Notes: a model not told the origin generated them from the sequence alone. Shown: positions 11,329-20,353, counted from the stretch's first letter. The stretch is DNA of 64,000 nucleotides from Aliishimia ponticola (GCF_004803475.1 NZ_SRKY01000004.1:1-64000), one strand, 5' to 3'. Numbers and translations are program-made.

Positions 11329-12204
11329 ATGGCTATCAAGAGCGTTGGCGTTATCGGGGCAGGCCAGATGGGCAACGGGATTGCTCATGTCATGGCGCTC
11401 GCGGGTTATGATGTTGTTCTTAATGACATATCCGAAGATGCGTTGGCTGCTGCGATTGCAAAGATCGACAAGAACCTCGCCCGGCAAGCCTCGCGCGAGG
11501 TGATTACCGAAGAGCAGAAAGCCGACACATTAAAGCGAATTCGCACCACTACGCGCCTCGCCGATGCGGGGGCGGTCGATCTTGTCATCGAATCTGCGAC
11601 CGAACGCGAAACCGTCAAACAGGCGATCTTTGAAGATCTGCTACCGCATGTGCAGCCGCATACGATTTTGACGTCCAACACCTCGTCGATCTCGATCACC
11701 CGCCTCGCATCGCGGACAGACCGGCCAGAGAAGTTCATGGGCTTTCACTTCATGAATCCTGTGCCGGTGATGCAGCTGGTCGAGTTGATCCGGGGCATCG
11801 CAACGGATCAGGAAACCTTTGATTCCTGCAAAGAGGTGGTCGCCAAGCTGGGCAAAACCGCCGCCACCGCCGAGGATTTTCCCGCCTTTATCGTGAACCG
11901 CATCCTGATGCCGATGATCAACGAAGCGGTCTATACGCTTTATGAAGGCGTCGGGAATGTGGAAAGCATCGACAGTTCCATGAAGCTGGGGGCCAATCAC
12001 CCGATGGGGCCGCTGGAACTGGCCGACTTCATCGGTCTGGACACCTGCCTTGCGATCATGAACGTGCTGCATGACGGGTTGGCGGACACCAAGTATCGCC
12101 CCTGCCCGCTGCTGACGAAATATGTCGAGGCCGGATGGCTGGGCCGTAAGAGCCAGCGCGGATTTTACGATTATCGCGGGGACACGCCGGTCCCGACGCG
12201 CTGA
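11329..12204 (+). CDS. hbdA: 3-hydroxybutyryl-CoA dehydrogenase
   Basis: Interconverts acetoacetyl-CoA and 3-hydroxybutyryl-CoA with NAD(P)H, in butyrate/PHB metabolism or the first steps of the ethylmalonyl-CoA pathway. 291 residues from the ATG at 11329, preceded by AGAAGGAG. The Rossmann motif GAGQMG is at 10-15. The catalytic His lies in GFHFMNP, and the C-terminal dimerisation segment contains NHPMGPLELADFIGLDT, typical of the family. It is a stand-alone dehydrogenase without a fused hydratase domain. The etfBA operon is one gene away, a grouping common in related bacteria. Confidence 0.94.
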   Translation: MAIKSVGVIGAGQMGNGIAHVMALAGYDVVLNDISEDALAAAIAKIDKNLARQASREVITEEQKADTLKRIRTTTRLADAGAVDLVIESATERETVKQAIFEDLLPHVQPHTILTSNTSSISITRLASRTDRPEKFMGFHFMNPVPVMQLVELIRGIATDQETFDSCKEVVAKLGKTAATAEDFPAFIVNRILMPMINEAVYTLYEGVGNVESIDSSMKLGANHPMGPLELADFIGLDTCLAIMNVLHDGLADTKYRPCPLLTKYVEAGWLGRKSQRGFYDYRGDTPVPTR

Positions 12205-12210
12205 GGCGTC

Positions 12211-13110
12211 TTAGTCCTTCAGCGCCAATGTGTGATCGCGCAGCCATGCCATGAAGCCGCGTGGATCGTCGCTGAAGCTTTGAACGGTTTCATCCGGGAT
12301 GGGATGCCCGACAATCGGCGCTTGCGGCTTGTTCAGCGAATAGACGATCTCGTGCAGCAACAGGCCTTGGCGCAGGATCGGCGACACTTTGTTCGCGATC
12401 TGATAGGCGCGGCTGTTTTGACCGGGGAACCGCATCGGCACGACGGTGGCACCGGATTTGCGGATCATCTTTGCGGTGAACACGTTCCATTCGCGCTCAA
12501 TCGCCGGGCCGAACCAGGTGTCCGACGAAGCAACCACGCCTGACGGAAACAGCGCGACGACACCGCCCTCGCCCAGATGTTTCATCGCCTTGGCGCGCAT
12601 TTCGACACCCTTGCGCTGCGCGTCCTTGTCATGGGGAAAGGGCACCGGGATCATGTAGCTGCCAGCCACATCGTCGATCGCGGTCAACAACGACCGGGTG
12701 AGAATGCGGTAATCGGAGCGGACACGCCCGATCAGGTCTGCAAAGATCATGCCGTCGACCATCCCATGCGGGTGGTTGGCAACAACGATCACCGGACCTT
12801 CTTTGGGAATGCGGTCAAGCTGCGCTTGCGGAGTCTCAAGATCGATCCCCATGACATCGAGACAGGCGCGCCAGAACGCTTGGCCTTGCGGTGCGCCGCG
12901 CTTCTCGAACTTTCGGATCAGCCGCAGAATCGTGAGTTTTCCGGTGAACGCCTCAATCGCGCTGATCGCTGCGGATTTCCACGGATCATCAAACGTAGAG
13001 GCATATGACAGGCTGCGCCGGTCATATTTCGTGAATACCAGATTGCCATCGGAATTGACGCCGCTGTTGCGCGTACCGCCAACGCCTAGTCGGTTTTGTG
13101 TACTATCCAC
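12211..13110 (-). CDS. Lysophospholipid acyltransferase family protein
   Basis: Predicted membrane-associated O-acyltransferase. The PlsC-type core is clear: block I is ANHPHGMVDG, with the His/Asp pair spaced as in the hemolysin-like subgroup. It is followed by PFPHDKDAQRKG, FPSGVVASSD (block III) and VVPMRFPGQ. I set the start at the GTG at 13110 (about 299 residues), because the ATG at 13239 would overlap ptsH by almost 90 bases and the recognisable sequence begins at YDRRSLSYAS. AAAGGCGG precedes the GTG. It is downstream of ptsH on the same strand. The acceptor lipid is unknown. Confidence 0.8.
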   Translation of the reverse strand: MDSTQNRLGVGGTRNSGVNSDGNLVFTKYDRRSLSYASTFDDPWKSAAISAIEAFTGKLTILRLIRKFEKRGAPQGQAFWRACLDVMGIDLETPQAQLDRIPKEGPVIVVANHPHGMVDGMIFADLIGRVRSDYRILTRSLLTAIDDVAGSYMIPVPFPHDKDAQRKGVEMRAKAMKHLGEGGVVALFPSGVVASSDTWFGPAIEREWNVFTAKMIRKSGATVVPMRFPGQNSRAYQIANKVSPILRQGLLLHEIVYSLNKPQAPIVGHPIPDETVQSFSDDPRGFMAWLRDHTLALKD

Positions 13111-13150
13111 CAAGCTTGCCGCCTTTTTCTTTCCGTAGAGGCCGCTGGCC

Positions 13151-13420
13151 TCAGGCGTCTTCGCCGAATTTGTCCGCAACCAGCAGTTCCAACGCAGTTG
13201 CCAAAGCGTCAGCATCCGGTCCGGATGTTTCGACGTCAATACTGCTTCCCTTGGACGCTGCCAACATCAACAAGCCCATAATACTGTCTCCTGATGCACT
13301 TACGCCATCTTTACTGATCTCGGCGCTGGCATCAAAGCCTTCGACGACCTCTACGAGTTTCGCGGAAGCGCGGGCATGCAGTCCCTTTTCATTGATGATC
13401 TGGAGCGTGATCGTCGTCAT
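13151..13420 (-). CDS. ptsH: Phosphocarrier protein HPr
   Basis: Small phosphotransfer protein of 89 residues. The phosphorylatable His15 sits in GLHARAS, and Ser46 (GDSIMGLL) is the site used by HPr kinase, whose gene is three genes upstream in the same run. The start at 13420 is the only ATG that gives an HPr of normal length. No sugar-specific EIIBC lies nearby, so HPr here probably relays a regulatory phosphorylation cascade with EIIA and HprK. This is the usual alphaproteobacterial arrangement. Confidence 0.95.
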   Translation of the reverse strand: MTTITLQIINEKGLHARASAKLVEVVEGFDASAEISKDGVSASGDSIMGLLMLAASKGSSIDVETSGPDADALATALELLVADKFGEDA

Positions 13421-13445
13421 TCGTCCTCGCCGGCGTTGCTTATCA

Positions 13446-13841
13446 TTATGTCTCGGAGCTGATGTTCTGCGCGTCGATATACTTCTTGCCTGCTTCCATC
13501 GCAGCCCGCACCGCGTCCGCGACGCTGCTGTCACGCGATTTCGCCAGCTTGATGAGCATGGGCAGATTGGCACCGTACAGGATGCGCCGCCCCGCAGGTT
13601 GGCAGGCGAGCAAGCTCAGATTGGAAGGGGATCCACCGAACAGATCGGTCACGACCACGACACCATCACCGACATCAACCGCATCCGCAGCGTCGCAGAT
13701 TTCCACCTGCTTGGCTTGGCGGTCATGGTTCGGTTCGATTCCGATCGCACGGATTCCGTCCTGAGACCCAACCACGTGTTCAATCGCTGCCAGATACTCT
13801 TTGGCCAGTTGGCCATGGGCAACAATCACGATTCCAATCAC
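13446..13841 (-). CDS. PTS system EIIA component, mannose/EIIA-Man type
   Basis: 131 residues. It opens MIGIVIVAHG with the phosphorylatable His9, followed by DLFGGSPSN, the conserved second segment of EIIA-Man domains. No EIIB, IIC or IID partner is encoded in the window, so it is a soluble regulatory EIIA that accepts phosphate from HPr. Its start overlaps the rapZ stop by 4 bases, which couples the two genes, and ptsH follows 25 bp downstream. In related bacteria this protein is thought to signal carbon status to HprK and ChvGI; here that is inference from gene order. Confidence 0.9.
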   Translation of the reverse strand: MIGIVIVAHGQLAKEYLAAIEHVVGSQDGIRAIGIEPNHDRQAKQVEICDAADAVDVGDGVVVVTDLFGGSPSNLSLLACQPAGRRILYGANLPMLIKLAKSRDSSVADAVRAAMEAGKKYIDAQNISSET

Positions 13842-14722
13842 TTCGGTGCCTCTTCGCCGGGCCGGCGGTCCAGTTCGCGGTGCCTTGTTGACACTTGCCA
13901 GCCGGCCTCTGCAAGAGCGGTCGAAACCTTTTCAGCCAGCGTGACGGAGCGATGTTTACCGCCCGTGCACCCGAATGCAATGGACAGATAGCTTTTTCCT
14001 TCCTCCTGTGCTGCCGGAAGCTGGAATAGAATAAGGTCCAGGACTTTGGCCTCGAACGCTGCAAAGCGGTCATCCTGCGCCACATAGTCCTGCACACGCG
14101 GACTGCGCCCATCAAGGGGGCGCAGCGCGGGCACCCAATGGGGGTTTTGCAGAAACCGGCAGTCAAAGACGATATCAGCGCTGCGCGGAACGCCACGCCG
14201 ATAGCTGAAGGATTGCACCTGCACGGCGATCCGCGAGGCCGCGATACCACCGAAAACATTGCTTATTTCCGCGCGCAACTCGTGCGGGTTCAGTTCCGTC
14301 GTGTCGATCAGCACATCCGCGCGGCTGGCGATGGGCCGCAGGAGCTCTGTCTCCATCGCGATGCCGTCCGCCAGCGTCGGTGCATCAAGGATCGGGTGCC
14401 GCCGCTTGGTAGAAGAGTAACGCCGCAGGATTTCCTCTGGCTGGCAGGCGAGATACAGCACTTGCAGGTCCATATCTGGCCGCTGCGAGACCTCGTCCAC
14501 CAATTCCAGAAAGCCTTGCGGCGAAAAATCCCGGTTTCGCATATCAAGAACAAGTGAAACGGGGCGGTCTGGGCCGGGATGATCCAGCAGCGGTTGCACC
14601 AACCGAATCGGAAGGTTGTCGATCGCCTCGAATCCCAAATCTTCGAGAGCGGCTGTCGCCGTCGACAATCCTGCGCCCGACGGGCCAGTCACAAGTACCA
14701 GTCTGCGCGGAGTGTCCGCCAA
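13838..14722 (-). CDS. rapZ: RNase adapter protein RapZ / P-loop nucleotide-binding protein
   Basis: About 294 residues. The Walker A motif is GPSGAGLS, followed by FEAIDNLP, LDMRNRDF, and the C-terminal segments SFSYRRGVP, DCRFLQNPHW and FGCTGGKHRSV that define the RapZ/YvcJ family. The only sensible start is a TTG at 14722 with AAAGGTGACGGC just ahead. The frame is open to 14800, but that part is inside hprK. It starts 5 bases from the hprK stop. In E. coli RapZ governs GlmS synthesis. In alphaproteobacteria its genes lie with hprK and PTS components, as here. Walker A has Leu-Ser in place of Lys-Ser (GAGLS), an oddity. Confidence 0.9.
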   Translation of the reverse strand: MADTPRRLVLVTGPSGAGLSTATAALEDLGFEAIDNLPIRLVQPLLDHPGPDRPVSLVLDMRNRDFSPQGFLELVDEVSQRPDMDLQVLYLACQPEEILRRYSSTKRRHPILDAPTLADGIAMETELLRPIASRADVLIDTTELNPHELRAEISNVFGGIAASRIAVQVQSFSYRRGVPRSADIVFDCRFLQNPHWVPALRPLDGRSPRVQDYVAQDDRFAAFEAKVLDLILFQLPAAQEEGKSYLSIAFGCTGGKHRSVTLAEKVSTALAEAGWQVSTRHRELDRRPGEEAPK

Positions 14723-14726
14723 GCCG

Positions 14727-15179
14727 TCACCTTTCGGGCTGTCTGAAATATTGCAGGACCATGGCAGGAAATGCCGGATTGTCCACCTTGTTGAGAACAC
14801 GAATTCGCGTCGACGCCAGTTGCAGATACTGCGGCTCTGGCAGACGCGCTGTCTCTCCCGTGCCCATATCGACGATCAGCGAAAGCGGCGCGGCATCCGT
14901 CCAATCGGCGCGCAAGATGCCAAGACCGCGCGCTTCGATGCCACAATCGTCCGGGGCGGTTTCGGGGCGTTTCAGCATGATCCCCCCGCCCTGCGCATCC
15001 AGTGTCACAAGATCGTCGCTGATCAGTGCGGCCCCGAACGCCATCATCTGCAATGCGAAGGACGACTTCCCCGATCCGGCGGGCCCGTGCAGCAACAAGC
15101 CCTGCCCGCCGACGGAAACCGCGCTGGCGTGGATCGTGACAGGAAGCGATTGCGGCGGCCAGTTTCTGTGCGCCGTCAT
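14727..15179 (-). CDS. hprK: HPr kinase/phosphorylase, short alphaproteobacterial form
   Basis: 150 residues, holding only the catalytic domain. The N-terminal domain of Firmicutes HprK (about 130 residues) is absent, which is normal for alphaproteobacteria. Walker A is GPAGSGKSS, followed by the conserved LISDDLVTL and a C-terminal segment ending in GIEARGLGIL. It phosphorylates or dephosphorylates HPr at Ser46, and the target gene is in the same run. It is separated from chvG by 15 bp. The gene set links two-component envelope sensing to PTS regulation. Confidence 0.92.
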   Translation of the reverse strand: MTAHRNWPPQSLPVTIHASAVSVGGQGLLLHGPAGSGKSSFALQMMAFGAALISDDLVTLDAQGGGIMLKRPETAPDDCGIEARGLGILRADWTDAAPLSLIVDMGTGETARLPEPQYLQLASTRIRVLNKVDNPAFPAMVLQYFRQPER

Positions 15180-15194
15180 CGCCGCGACCTGACC

Positions 15195-16892
15195 TTAGAC
15201 TGGCAGGCCGACGACGAAACGCGCGCCCAGCGGCTCTGATGTGATGTCGGCATCGGTGGGGCGGATGTTCTCGGCCCAGATCACGCCGCCATGCGCTTCG
15301 ACAATCTGCTTGGAGATCGCCAGCCCGAGGCCGGAGTTGTTGCCGAAATGCTCTTCCGGGCGCTGGGAATAGAAGCGTTTGAAAATCTTGCCAAGCGCTT
15401 GTTCGGGAATGCCGGGACCGGTGTCTTCGACCACGACCAGCACCCGGTTTTGACGCTTGCGCGCCCAAACGCGGATCGCATCGCCATCTTCGCAGAAGGA
15501 AATCGCATTGGTAATCAGGTTGACGAAGACCTGCGCCAGACGCGCTTCCAGCCCATGCACTTCGATCGGCCCGCTGGGCAGATCCAGAATGAATTCCACC
15601 CCTTTGCTGCGCGCGTCCTCGCCAAGATACTGGCCCAGATTGCCGATCATCTTGAGCAGATCGAAGGGTTCCTGTTCTTCTTTGACCAACTCCGAATCCA
15701 GACGCGAGGCGTTAGAGATGTCGCTGACCAACCGGTCGAGGCGCCGGACGTCGTGGTCGATCACATCCAGCAGCTTCTCGCGCTGATCGTCGCGCTTGAC
15801 CATCCGCAGCGTGCCCACGGCAGACCGCAGCGAGGCAAGCGGGTTCTTGATCTCATGCGACACGTCGGCGGCGAATTGTTCGTTACCCTCGATCCGGGAA
15901 TAGAGCGCGGCGACCATATTGCGCAGCGCGCCGGAAAGGCGGCCAATTTCATCGGGCCGGGCGGTCAGGTCCGGAATGCGCACACGCCCCGGATTGACAG
16001 ACCGCGAATTGCGGTCGCGGCCCAGTTCCGCCGCGGCGGACAGATCAGCGATCGGATTGGCGATGGTGGAGGCAAGCACAAGACTGAGCCCGATCGACAC
16101 AAGCGTCGCGATGACGAACATCTGCAAAACCCGCTCCCGCTCTGCCCGCGCGAGGCGGTCGATTTCCCCCGCCGCGCTGGTCAATGCGACCATTCCGACA
16201 GGAACACCGTTCTGTTCGATCAGCGTCCCGGCAGAGAACAGCGTGCCGGTTTCGGACCGTGTCTGGATGTTGAACCCGCGCCCCGTTTCAGTGGAGCGTT
16301 TGACCAATGCGCGCATACGTTCTTCGATCGGGGCCTGCGGCGCCGGGGCGCTGGTGAAAGGGGCGGCCATGACCTCCCACACCCGCGACAGGCCATCGGT
16401 CAAAAAGGTGCGGTCCGCGAAATCCCCGCGCGCATCTTCGCTTTGCGGGCGCGGCGCGCCTTTGGCCTTGGCGATCAACGTGCCGTTGGTATCGAAAACG
16501 AAGGCTTCCGCGCTGGACCGCAACTCGAGCCGCGACAGCGTTTCCGCAACATTCACCGGGGCGCCGCTGGCAAGGTTCACTGGCCCGCTCTCGGGCAGCT
16601 GCACCTCGATGACGCCGGCGATCAGCTCCACCTCTGTCACGATGGCGGACGCACGTTGCGCCGCGAGCGAGTCCTGCGCGGTATTGGAATAAAGAATACC
16701 CGCAACCAGAACCGCCAAAGCAATCAGGTTGAAGGTGATAATTTTGCGCGCCAACGGAGAAGAGCGCAGCGCGAGGATACCGCGCCGGCGTCGCTGGTCG
16801 TGCATTTCGGTAGGCGCGCTGCTTTTCGGGGCGACCCAATCGTCACCCAGAATCACATCGCCCTCACGCATAGGAGGATCGACGTCCTTCAC
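15195..16892 (-). CDS. chvG: Two-component sensor histidine kinase ChvG
   Basis: 565 residues. A cytoplasmic N-terminal tail of about 45 residues precedes the first membrane segment (IITFNLIALAVLVAGILYS). A periplasmic sensor domain of roughly 200 residues comes next, then a second membrane segment (MFVIATLVSIGLSLVLA), a HAMP region, the DHp helix with His346 in SHEIKNPLASL, and an HATPase domain with the N box (NLITNAISF), GPGIP and GLGLAISKQ. The layout matches ChvG/ExoS, which responds to acid or cell-envelope stress in alphaproteobacteria. The gene follows chvI by 35 bp on the same strand. Confidence 0.94.
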   Translation of the reverse strand: MKDVDPPMREGDVILGDDWVAPKSSAPTEMHDQRRRRGILALRSSPLARKIITFNLIALAVLVAGILYSNTAQDSLAAQRASAIVTEVELIAGVIEVQLPESGPVNLASGAPVNVAETLSRLELRSSAEAFVFDTNGTLIAKAKGAPRPQSEDARGDFADRTFLTDGLSRVWEVMAAPFTSAPAPQAPIEERMRALVKRSTETGRGFNIQTRSETGTLFSAGTLIEQNGVPVGMVALTSAAGEIDRLARAERERVLQMFVIATLVSIGLSLVLASTIANPIADLSAAAELGRDRNSRSVNPGRVRIPDLTARPDEIGRLSGALRNMVAALYSRIEGNEQFAADVSHEIKNPLASLRSAVGTLRMVKRDDQREKLLDVIDHDVRRLDRLVSDISNASRLDSELVKEEQEPFDLLKMIGNLGQYLGEDARSKGVEFILDLPSGPIEVHGLEARLAQVFVNLITNAISFCEDGDAIRVWARKRQNRVLVVVEDTGPGIPEQALGKIFKRFYSQRPEEHFGNNSGLGLAISKQIVEAHGGVIWAENIRPTDADITSEPLGARFVVGLPV

Positions 16893-16927
16893 GGAGTTCC
16901 TCTCACCCTCGGCCAGAATAAGCCGCT

Positions 16928-17629
16928 TTACTCTTCGTTGTAGCGATAGCCGATGCCGTAAAGCGTCTCAATCGCTGAAAAGGTGTCGTCCGCCGTCCGC
17001 ATCTTCTTGCGGAGCCGCTTGATGTGGCTGTCGATCGTCCGATCGTCGACATAAACCTGATCGTCATAGGCAACATCCATCAACTGGTCGCGGCTTTTCA
17101 CGAAGCCCGGACGCTGCGCCAATGCCTGCAAAAGCAGGAATTCCGTCACGGTCAGCGACACATCCGTGCCCTTCCATGTCACCGCGTGACGCAGGGGGTC
17201 CATGCTCAACTGGCCGCGCACCATAACCTTGGTGTCGTCGCCTTCGACGGTGACCTCACCGGAAATCGCATCCTGACGGCGCAGAAGCGCCCGGATACGT
17301 TCCACTAGAAGGCGTTGCGAGAACGGCTTCTTGACGTAATCATCCGCCCCCATGCGAAGGCCGAGAACCTCGTCGATCTCATCATCCTTGGATGTCAGGA
17401 AGATCACCGGCATCTGGGTTTTCTGGCGCAACCGCTGCAGCAGATCCATCCCATCCATGCGTGGCATCTTTATATCAAGCACCGCCATGTCCGGCAGTTT
17501 CTTGTTGAACGCTTCAAGCGCTGCTTGACCGTCGTTGTATGTTTCGACCTCGAACCCTTCAGCTTCCAGCGTCATGGAGACCGACGTCAAAATGTTGCGG
17601 TCGTCATCGACCAAAGCAATCCTAGACAT
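16928..17629 (-). CDS. chvI: Two-component response regulator ChvI
   Basis: OmpR-family regulator of 233 residues. The receiver domain has the acidic pocket VDDD (8-10) and the phospho-acceptor D52 in [10 protein letters not shown], with the conserved Lys in DYVKKPF. A winged-helix DNA-binding domain follows ([17 protein letters not shown]...[13 protein letters not shown]). It pairs with ChvG. Its promoter should lie in 17630-17960, shared with divergent pckA; that region has two sets of direct repeats. Confidence 0.95.
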   Translation of the reverse strand: MSRIALVDDDRNILTSVSMTLEAEGFEVETYNDGQAALEAFNKKLPDMAVLDIKMPRMDGMDLLQRLRQKTQMPVIFLTSKDDEIDEVLGLRMGADDYVKKPFSQRLLVERIRALLRRQDAISGEVTVEGDDTKVMVRGQLSMDPLRHAVTWKGTDVSLTVTEFLLLQALAQRPGFVKSRDQLMDVAYDDQVYVDDRTIDSHIKRLRKKMRTADDTFSAIETLYGIGYRYNEE

Positions 17630-17960
17630 TGCCTGTTTCCCTTACTGCTCAACGCTATTGTTTTTTCGCCATAATCTGCCGTTCCGGTCTGCGAATCAAC
17701 AACCTTCTGCGAATCGCGGGTGCATTCAGGCGTATTACGGGGCGAAATCGTTGAGAATCACTGAATTGTTGCACAATCGCTTCAGTTGACCCTAACCGTT
17801 TCGGCGTGATTGCGCTAAACTTTCCAGTGGTGGCGCTAACTCGCAAAGCGCACCTATTCATTCGCAAACCAGCCGTGTTACATCGACCCCACTTCGCGCA
17901 GCGAGAAACGCATCGCGCCAAAGCAAAACCCGCCAAGCGGGGTCTACAGGAGACGAGTGA
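17630..17960. promoter_or_regulatory. Divergent chvI/pckA regulatory region with paired direct repeats
   Basis: 331 bp without a gene. TCTGCGAATC occurs at 17688-17697 and again at 17706-17715. GCGCTAA occurs at 17812-17818 and 17833-17839. The spacings (18 bp and 21 bp) place each pair about two helical turns apart, as for a dimeric or tandem DNA-binding regulator. AGGAG lies before the pckA start at 17961. No confident -35/-10 pair was identified. Which regulator binds is not known; ChvI is an obvious candidate. Confidence 0.4.
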
Positions 17961-19559
17961 ATGGCAACTGGACGGGTCAACCCGCAATTTCGGCTTGATG
18001 ATCAAGGGATCACCGGACTGGGCGACGTCTATTACAACCTGATCGAACCAGCTTTGATCGAGGAAGCTCTCAAGCGTGGCGAAGGTGAGCTTGGCAATGG
18101 CGGGGCTTTCCTCGTCAGCACCGGGAAATTCACGGGCCGCTCCCCCAAGGACAAGTATGTCGTCAAATCCGCATCGGTCGAAGACAAGATCTGGTGGGAA
18201 GCGAACGCTGCGATGTCCGAAGAAGGGTTCGATGCGCTCTATGATGACATGGTCGCGCATATGCAGGGCCGCGACTACTTTGTTCAGGATCTGGTTGGCG
18301 GTGCGGACCGTGCCCATGCGATCAACGTTCGCATGGTAACCGAAATGGCATGGCACGGGCTTTTCATTCGCCACATGCTGCGCCGGCCTGAGCGGTCCGA
18401 ACTGGACGAATTCGTTGCAGACTTCACCGTTATCAACTGCCCCAGCTTCCAAGCGGACCCGGCCAAGCACGACTGCCGTTCGGAAACCGTGATCGCGCTG
18501 AACTTCGATCGCAAGATGATCCTGATTGGCGGCACGGAATATGCGGGCGAAAACAAGAAATCCGTCTTCACGCTGCTGAACTACTTGCTGCCTGAAAAAG
18601 GCATCATGCCGATGCACTGCTCGGCGAACCATGCGACGGGCAATCCGGTGGATACGGCGATCTTCTTTGGCCTCAGCGGCACCGGCAAGACGACGCTGTC
18701 CGCCGACCCGGAGCGGACGCTGATCGGCGACGATGAACACGGCTGGTCCGACCGCGGCACCTTCAACTTCGAAGGTGGTTGCTATGCGAAGACGATCAAC
18801 CTCAACCCCGAGGCCGAACCGGAGATCTATGCCACGACGTCGAAATTCGGCACCGTGATCGAAAACATGGTCTTCGATCCCGAAACCATGGAACTGGACT
18901 TCGAGGATGACAGCCTGACGGCGAACATGCGTTGCGCCTATCCGCTGCACTATATCTCTAACGCGAGTAAGACCGCGCTGGGTGGCCATCCCAAGAACGT
19001 CATCATGCTGACCTGCGATGCGTTCGGTGTGCTGCCTCCGATTGCGCGGCTGACCCCGGCCCAGGCGATGTACCATTTCCTGTCGGGCTTCACCTCCAAG
19101 GTGGCAGGGACAGAGCGCGGCGTGACCGAGCCAGAACCGACATTTTCCACCTGCTTTGGCGCGCCTTTCATGCCGCGTCGCCCGGAAGTCTACGGCAACC
19201 TGCTACGTGACAAGATCGCCCAGCACGGCGCGACTTGCTGGCTGGTGAACACCGGCTGGACCGGCGGCGCCTATGGAACCGGCAGCCGGATGCCGATCAA
19301 AGCGACCCGCGCGCTGCTGACAGCTGCGCTGGACGGCACATTGGCGAAGGGCGAATTCCGCAAGGACCCGAATTTCGGTTTCGATGTTCCGGTTGCGGTT
19401 CCCGGTGTTCCTGAAGTCCTGCTGGATCCGCGCCGCACGTGGGGCGACCCGGAAGGCTATGACAGCCAAGCGGCAAAGCTGGTGGAGATGTTCTCCAGCA
19501 ACTTCGAACAGTACCTGCCCTATATCGATGACGATGTGAAAGCCGCCAAGATCGGCTGA
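17961..19559 (+). CDS. pckA: Phosphoenolpyruvate carboxykinase (ATP)
   Basis: Converts oxaloacetate and ATP to PEP and CO2, the first committed gluconeogenic step. 532 residues. The kinase-1a P-loop [11 protein letters not shown] has its Lys at 243. The [10 protein letters not shown] segment near the N-terminus, the metal and substrate motif HCSANH, and GDDEHGW are all present. AGGAGACGAG precedes the ATG at 17961. It is divergent from chvI, a gene order common in alphaproteobacteria. A strong terminator follows at 19587. Confidence 0.97.
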   Translation: MATGRVNPQFRLDDQGITGLGDVYYNLIEPALIEEALKRGEGELGNGGAFLVSTGKFTGRSPKDKYVVKSASVEDKIWWEANAAMSEEGFDALYDDMVAHMQGRDYFVQDLVGGADRAHAINVRMVTEMAWHGLFIRHMLRRPERSELDEFVADFTVINCPSFQADPAKHDCRSETVIALNFDRKMILIGGTEYAGENKKSVFTLLNYLLPEKGIMPMHCSANHATGNPVDTAIFFGLSGTGKTTLSADPERTLIGDDEHGWSDRGTFNFEGGCYAKTINLNPEAEPEIYATTSKFGTVIENMVFDPETMELDFEDDSLTANMRCAYPLHYISNASKTALGGHPKNVIMLTCDAFGVLPPIARLTPAQAMYHFLSGFTSKVAGTERGVTEPEPTFSTCFGAPFMPRRPEVYGNLLRDKIAQHGATCWLVNTGWTGGAYGTGSRMPIKATRALLTAALDGTLAKGEFRKDPNFGFDVPVAVPGVPEVLLDPRRTWGDPEGYDSQAAKLVEMFSSNFEQYLPYIDDDVKAAKIG

Positions 19560-19586
19560 TCGACACTTTATATGTGTAAAGAAAAA

Positions 19587-19616
19587 GCCCCGGCGTTTGC
19601 GCACCGGGGCTTTTTT
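19587..19616 (+). terminator. Rho-independent terminator after pckA
   Basis: GCCCCGG (19587-19593) pairs with CCGGGGC (19604-19610) across a 10-base loop and is followed by TTTTTT. An A-rich run precedes the stem, so it could also work on the minus strand for the LuxI-like gene that ends 21 bp to the right. This is one of the clearest terminators in the window. Confidence 0.93.
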
Positions 19617-19636
19617 GTTGCGGGAGGGACCGCGCG

Positions 19637-20353
19637 TCAGGCGGCAAGCGCCTCCAACTCGGACGCTGGCAGGTCCATGATGTAACGAATGTCTTCTTCG
19701 GCCGCATAAACCATCGTGCCTTCCAACGGCTTGTCCTGACCACGCTGGAACCAGCGCAGGGCCATTGGGTCCACATGCATGTAGCCAAAGCGCAAGGTCA
19801 GTCCCTTGATCGCCTGCGGCAATGTCACGAAGCCAAGGAAATAGTCCGCCGACAGTTCGCGCATCGCCGTCAGCATGGCATAGCGCATCAGGAAGCCGAT
19901 CAGACCGGTGCCGCGATACTCGCCAGGCTCACCGCCGATCCAGACCTCGCCCGAATAAACGATCCGCCCGCTCATCCGCTTGGCCGCAGGACAGGCGCGA
20001 TAGCGCGAGCGTTCGAAATCGATGTCCAGCTCTGGCGGGGAAAAACCGTGGAAGTTCCGGCGGAAATAGTCGGCAACCGTGGCGCCTTCGGTCGGGAGCA
20101 AACGCAGCGCATGGAGGTGCATGATTTTCCCGTTACGATCGCGGCCGACAATCCAGCGGGAATTGGACGCGTTCATATCATGCACATCGGGATCGAACGG
20201 ATCGCCAAGCGGATGGTCGGATCGCGCCGCTTCGACATATTCCCTGAATTCGTGAAAATCCGTACCGACTGTGAGCGTGACGCCCAGCTTTTCCAAAAGG
20301 TCGACGATTACGGCCTCGAACCGATCTTCGGCCTTGAACTCCAACAGCGCCAT
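19637..20353 (-). CDS. LuxI-like / GNAT-fold acyltransferase, candidate signal synthase
   Basis: 238 residues from the ATG at 20353, with a very strong ribosome-binding site (AAAGGAGGGG). Read against LuxI-type acyl-homoserine lactone synthases, several invariant positions are present in order: D51xxD54 (DPFD), R84 within RLLPT (84-88), a Phe at 97, and E114xSR117 (ERSRY). LuxI spacing is D45-D48, R70, F84, E101, R104, and most gaps agree; D54 to R84 is 8 residues longer. The C-terminal half (RGTGLIGFLMRYAM) resembles the acyl-CoA or acyl-ACP-binding part of GNAT folds. The LuxI Arg/Phe/Trp triad near residues 24-34 is not evident. It could equally be a different N-acyltransferase. It is downstream of an unusual LysR-type gene on the same strand. 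Confidence 0.55.
   Translation of the reverse strand: MALLEFKAEDRFEAVIVDLLEKLGVTLTVGTDFHEFREYVEAARSDHPLGDPFDPDVHDMNASNSRWIVGRDRNGKIMHLHALRLLPTEGATVADYFRRNFHGFSPPELDIDFERSRYRACPAAKRMSGRIVYSGEVWIGGEPGEYRGTGLIGFLMRYAMLTAMRELSADYFLGFVTLPQAIKGLTLRFGYMHVDPMALRWFQRGQDKPLEGTMVYAAEEDIRYIMDLPASELEALAA

Noticed and set aside
12211-13239. Acyltransferase starting at the ATG at 13239
   Set aside because: That would overlap ptsH by 89 bases, and the N-terminal residues show no family similarity. The GTG at 13110 is preferred.
15291-16943. 550-codon open frame on the + strand
   Set aside because: It is exactly antisense to chvG. Its product is rich in Arg, His and Asp in a pattern typical of a shadow frame of high-GC coding DNA.
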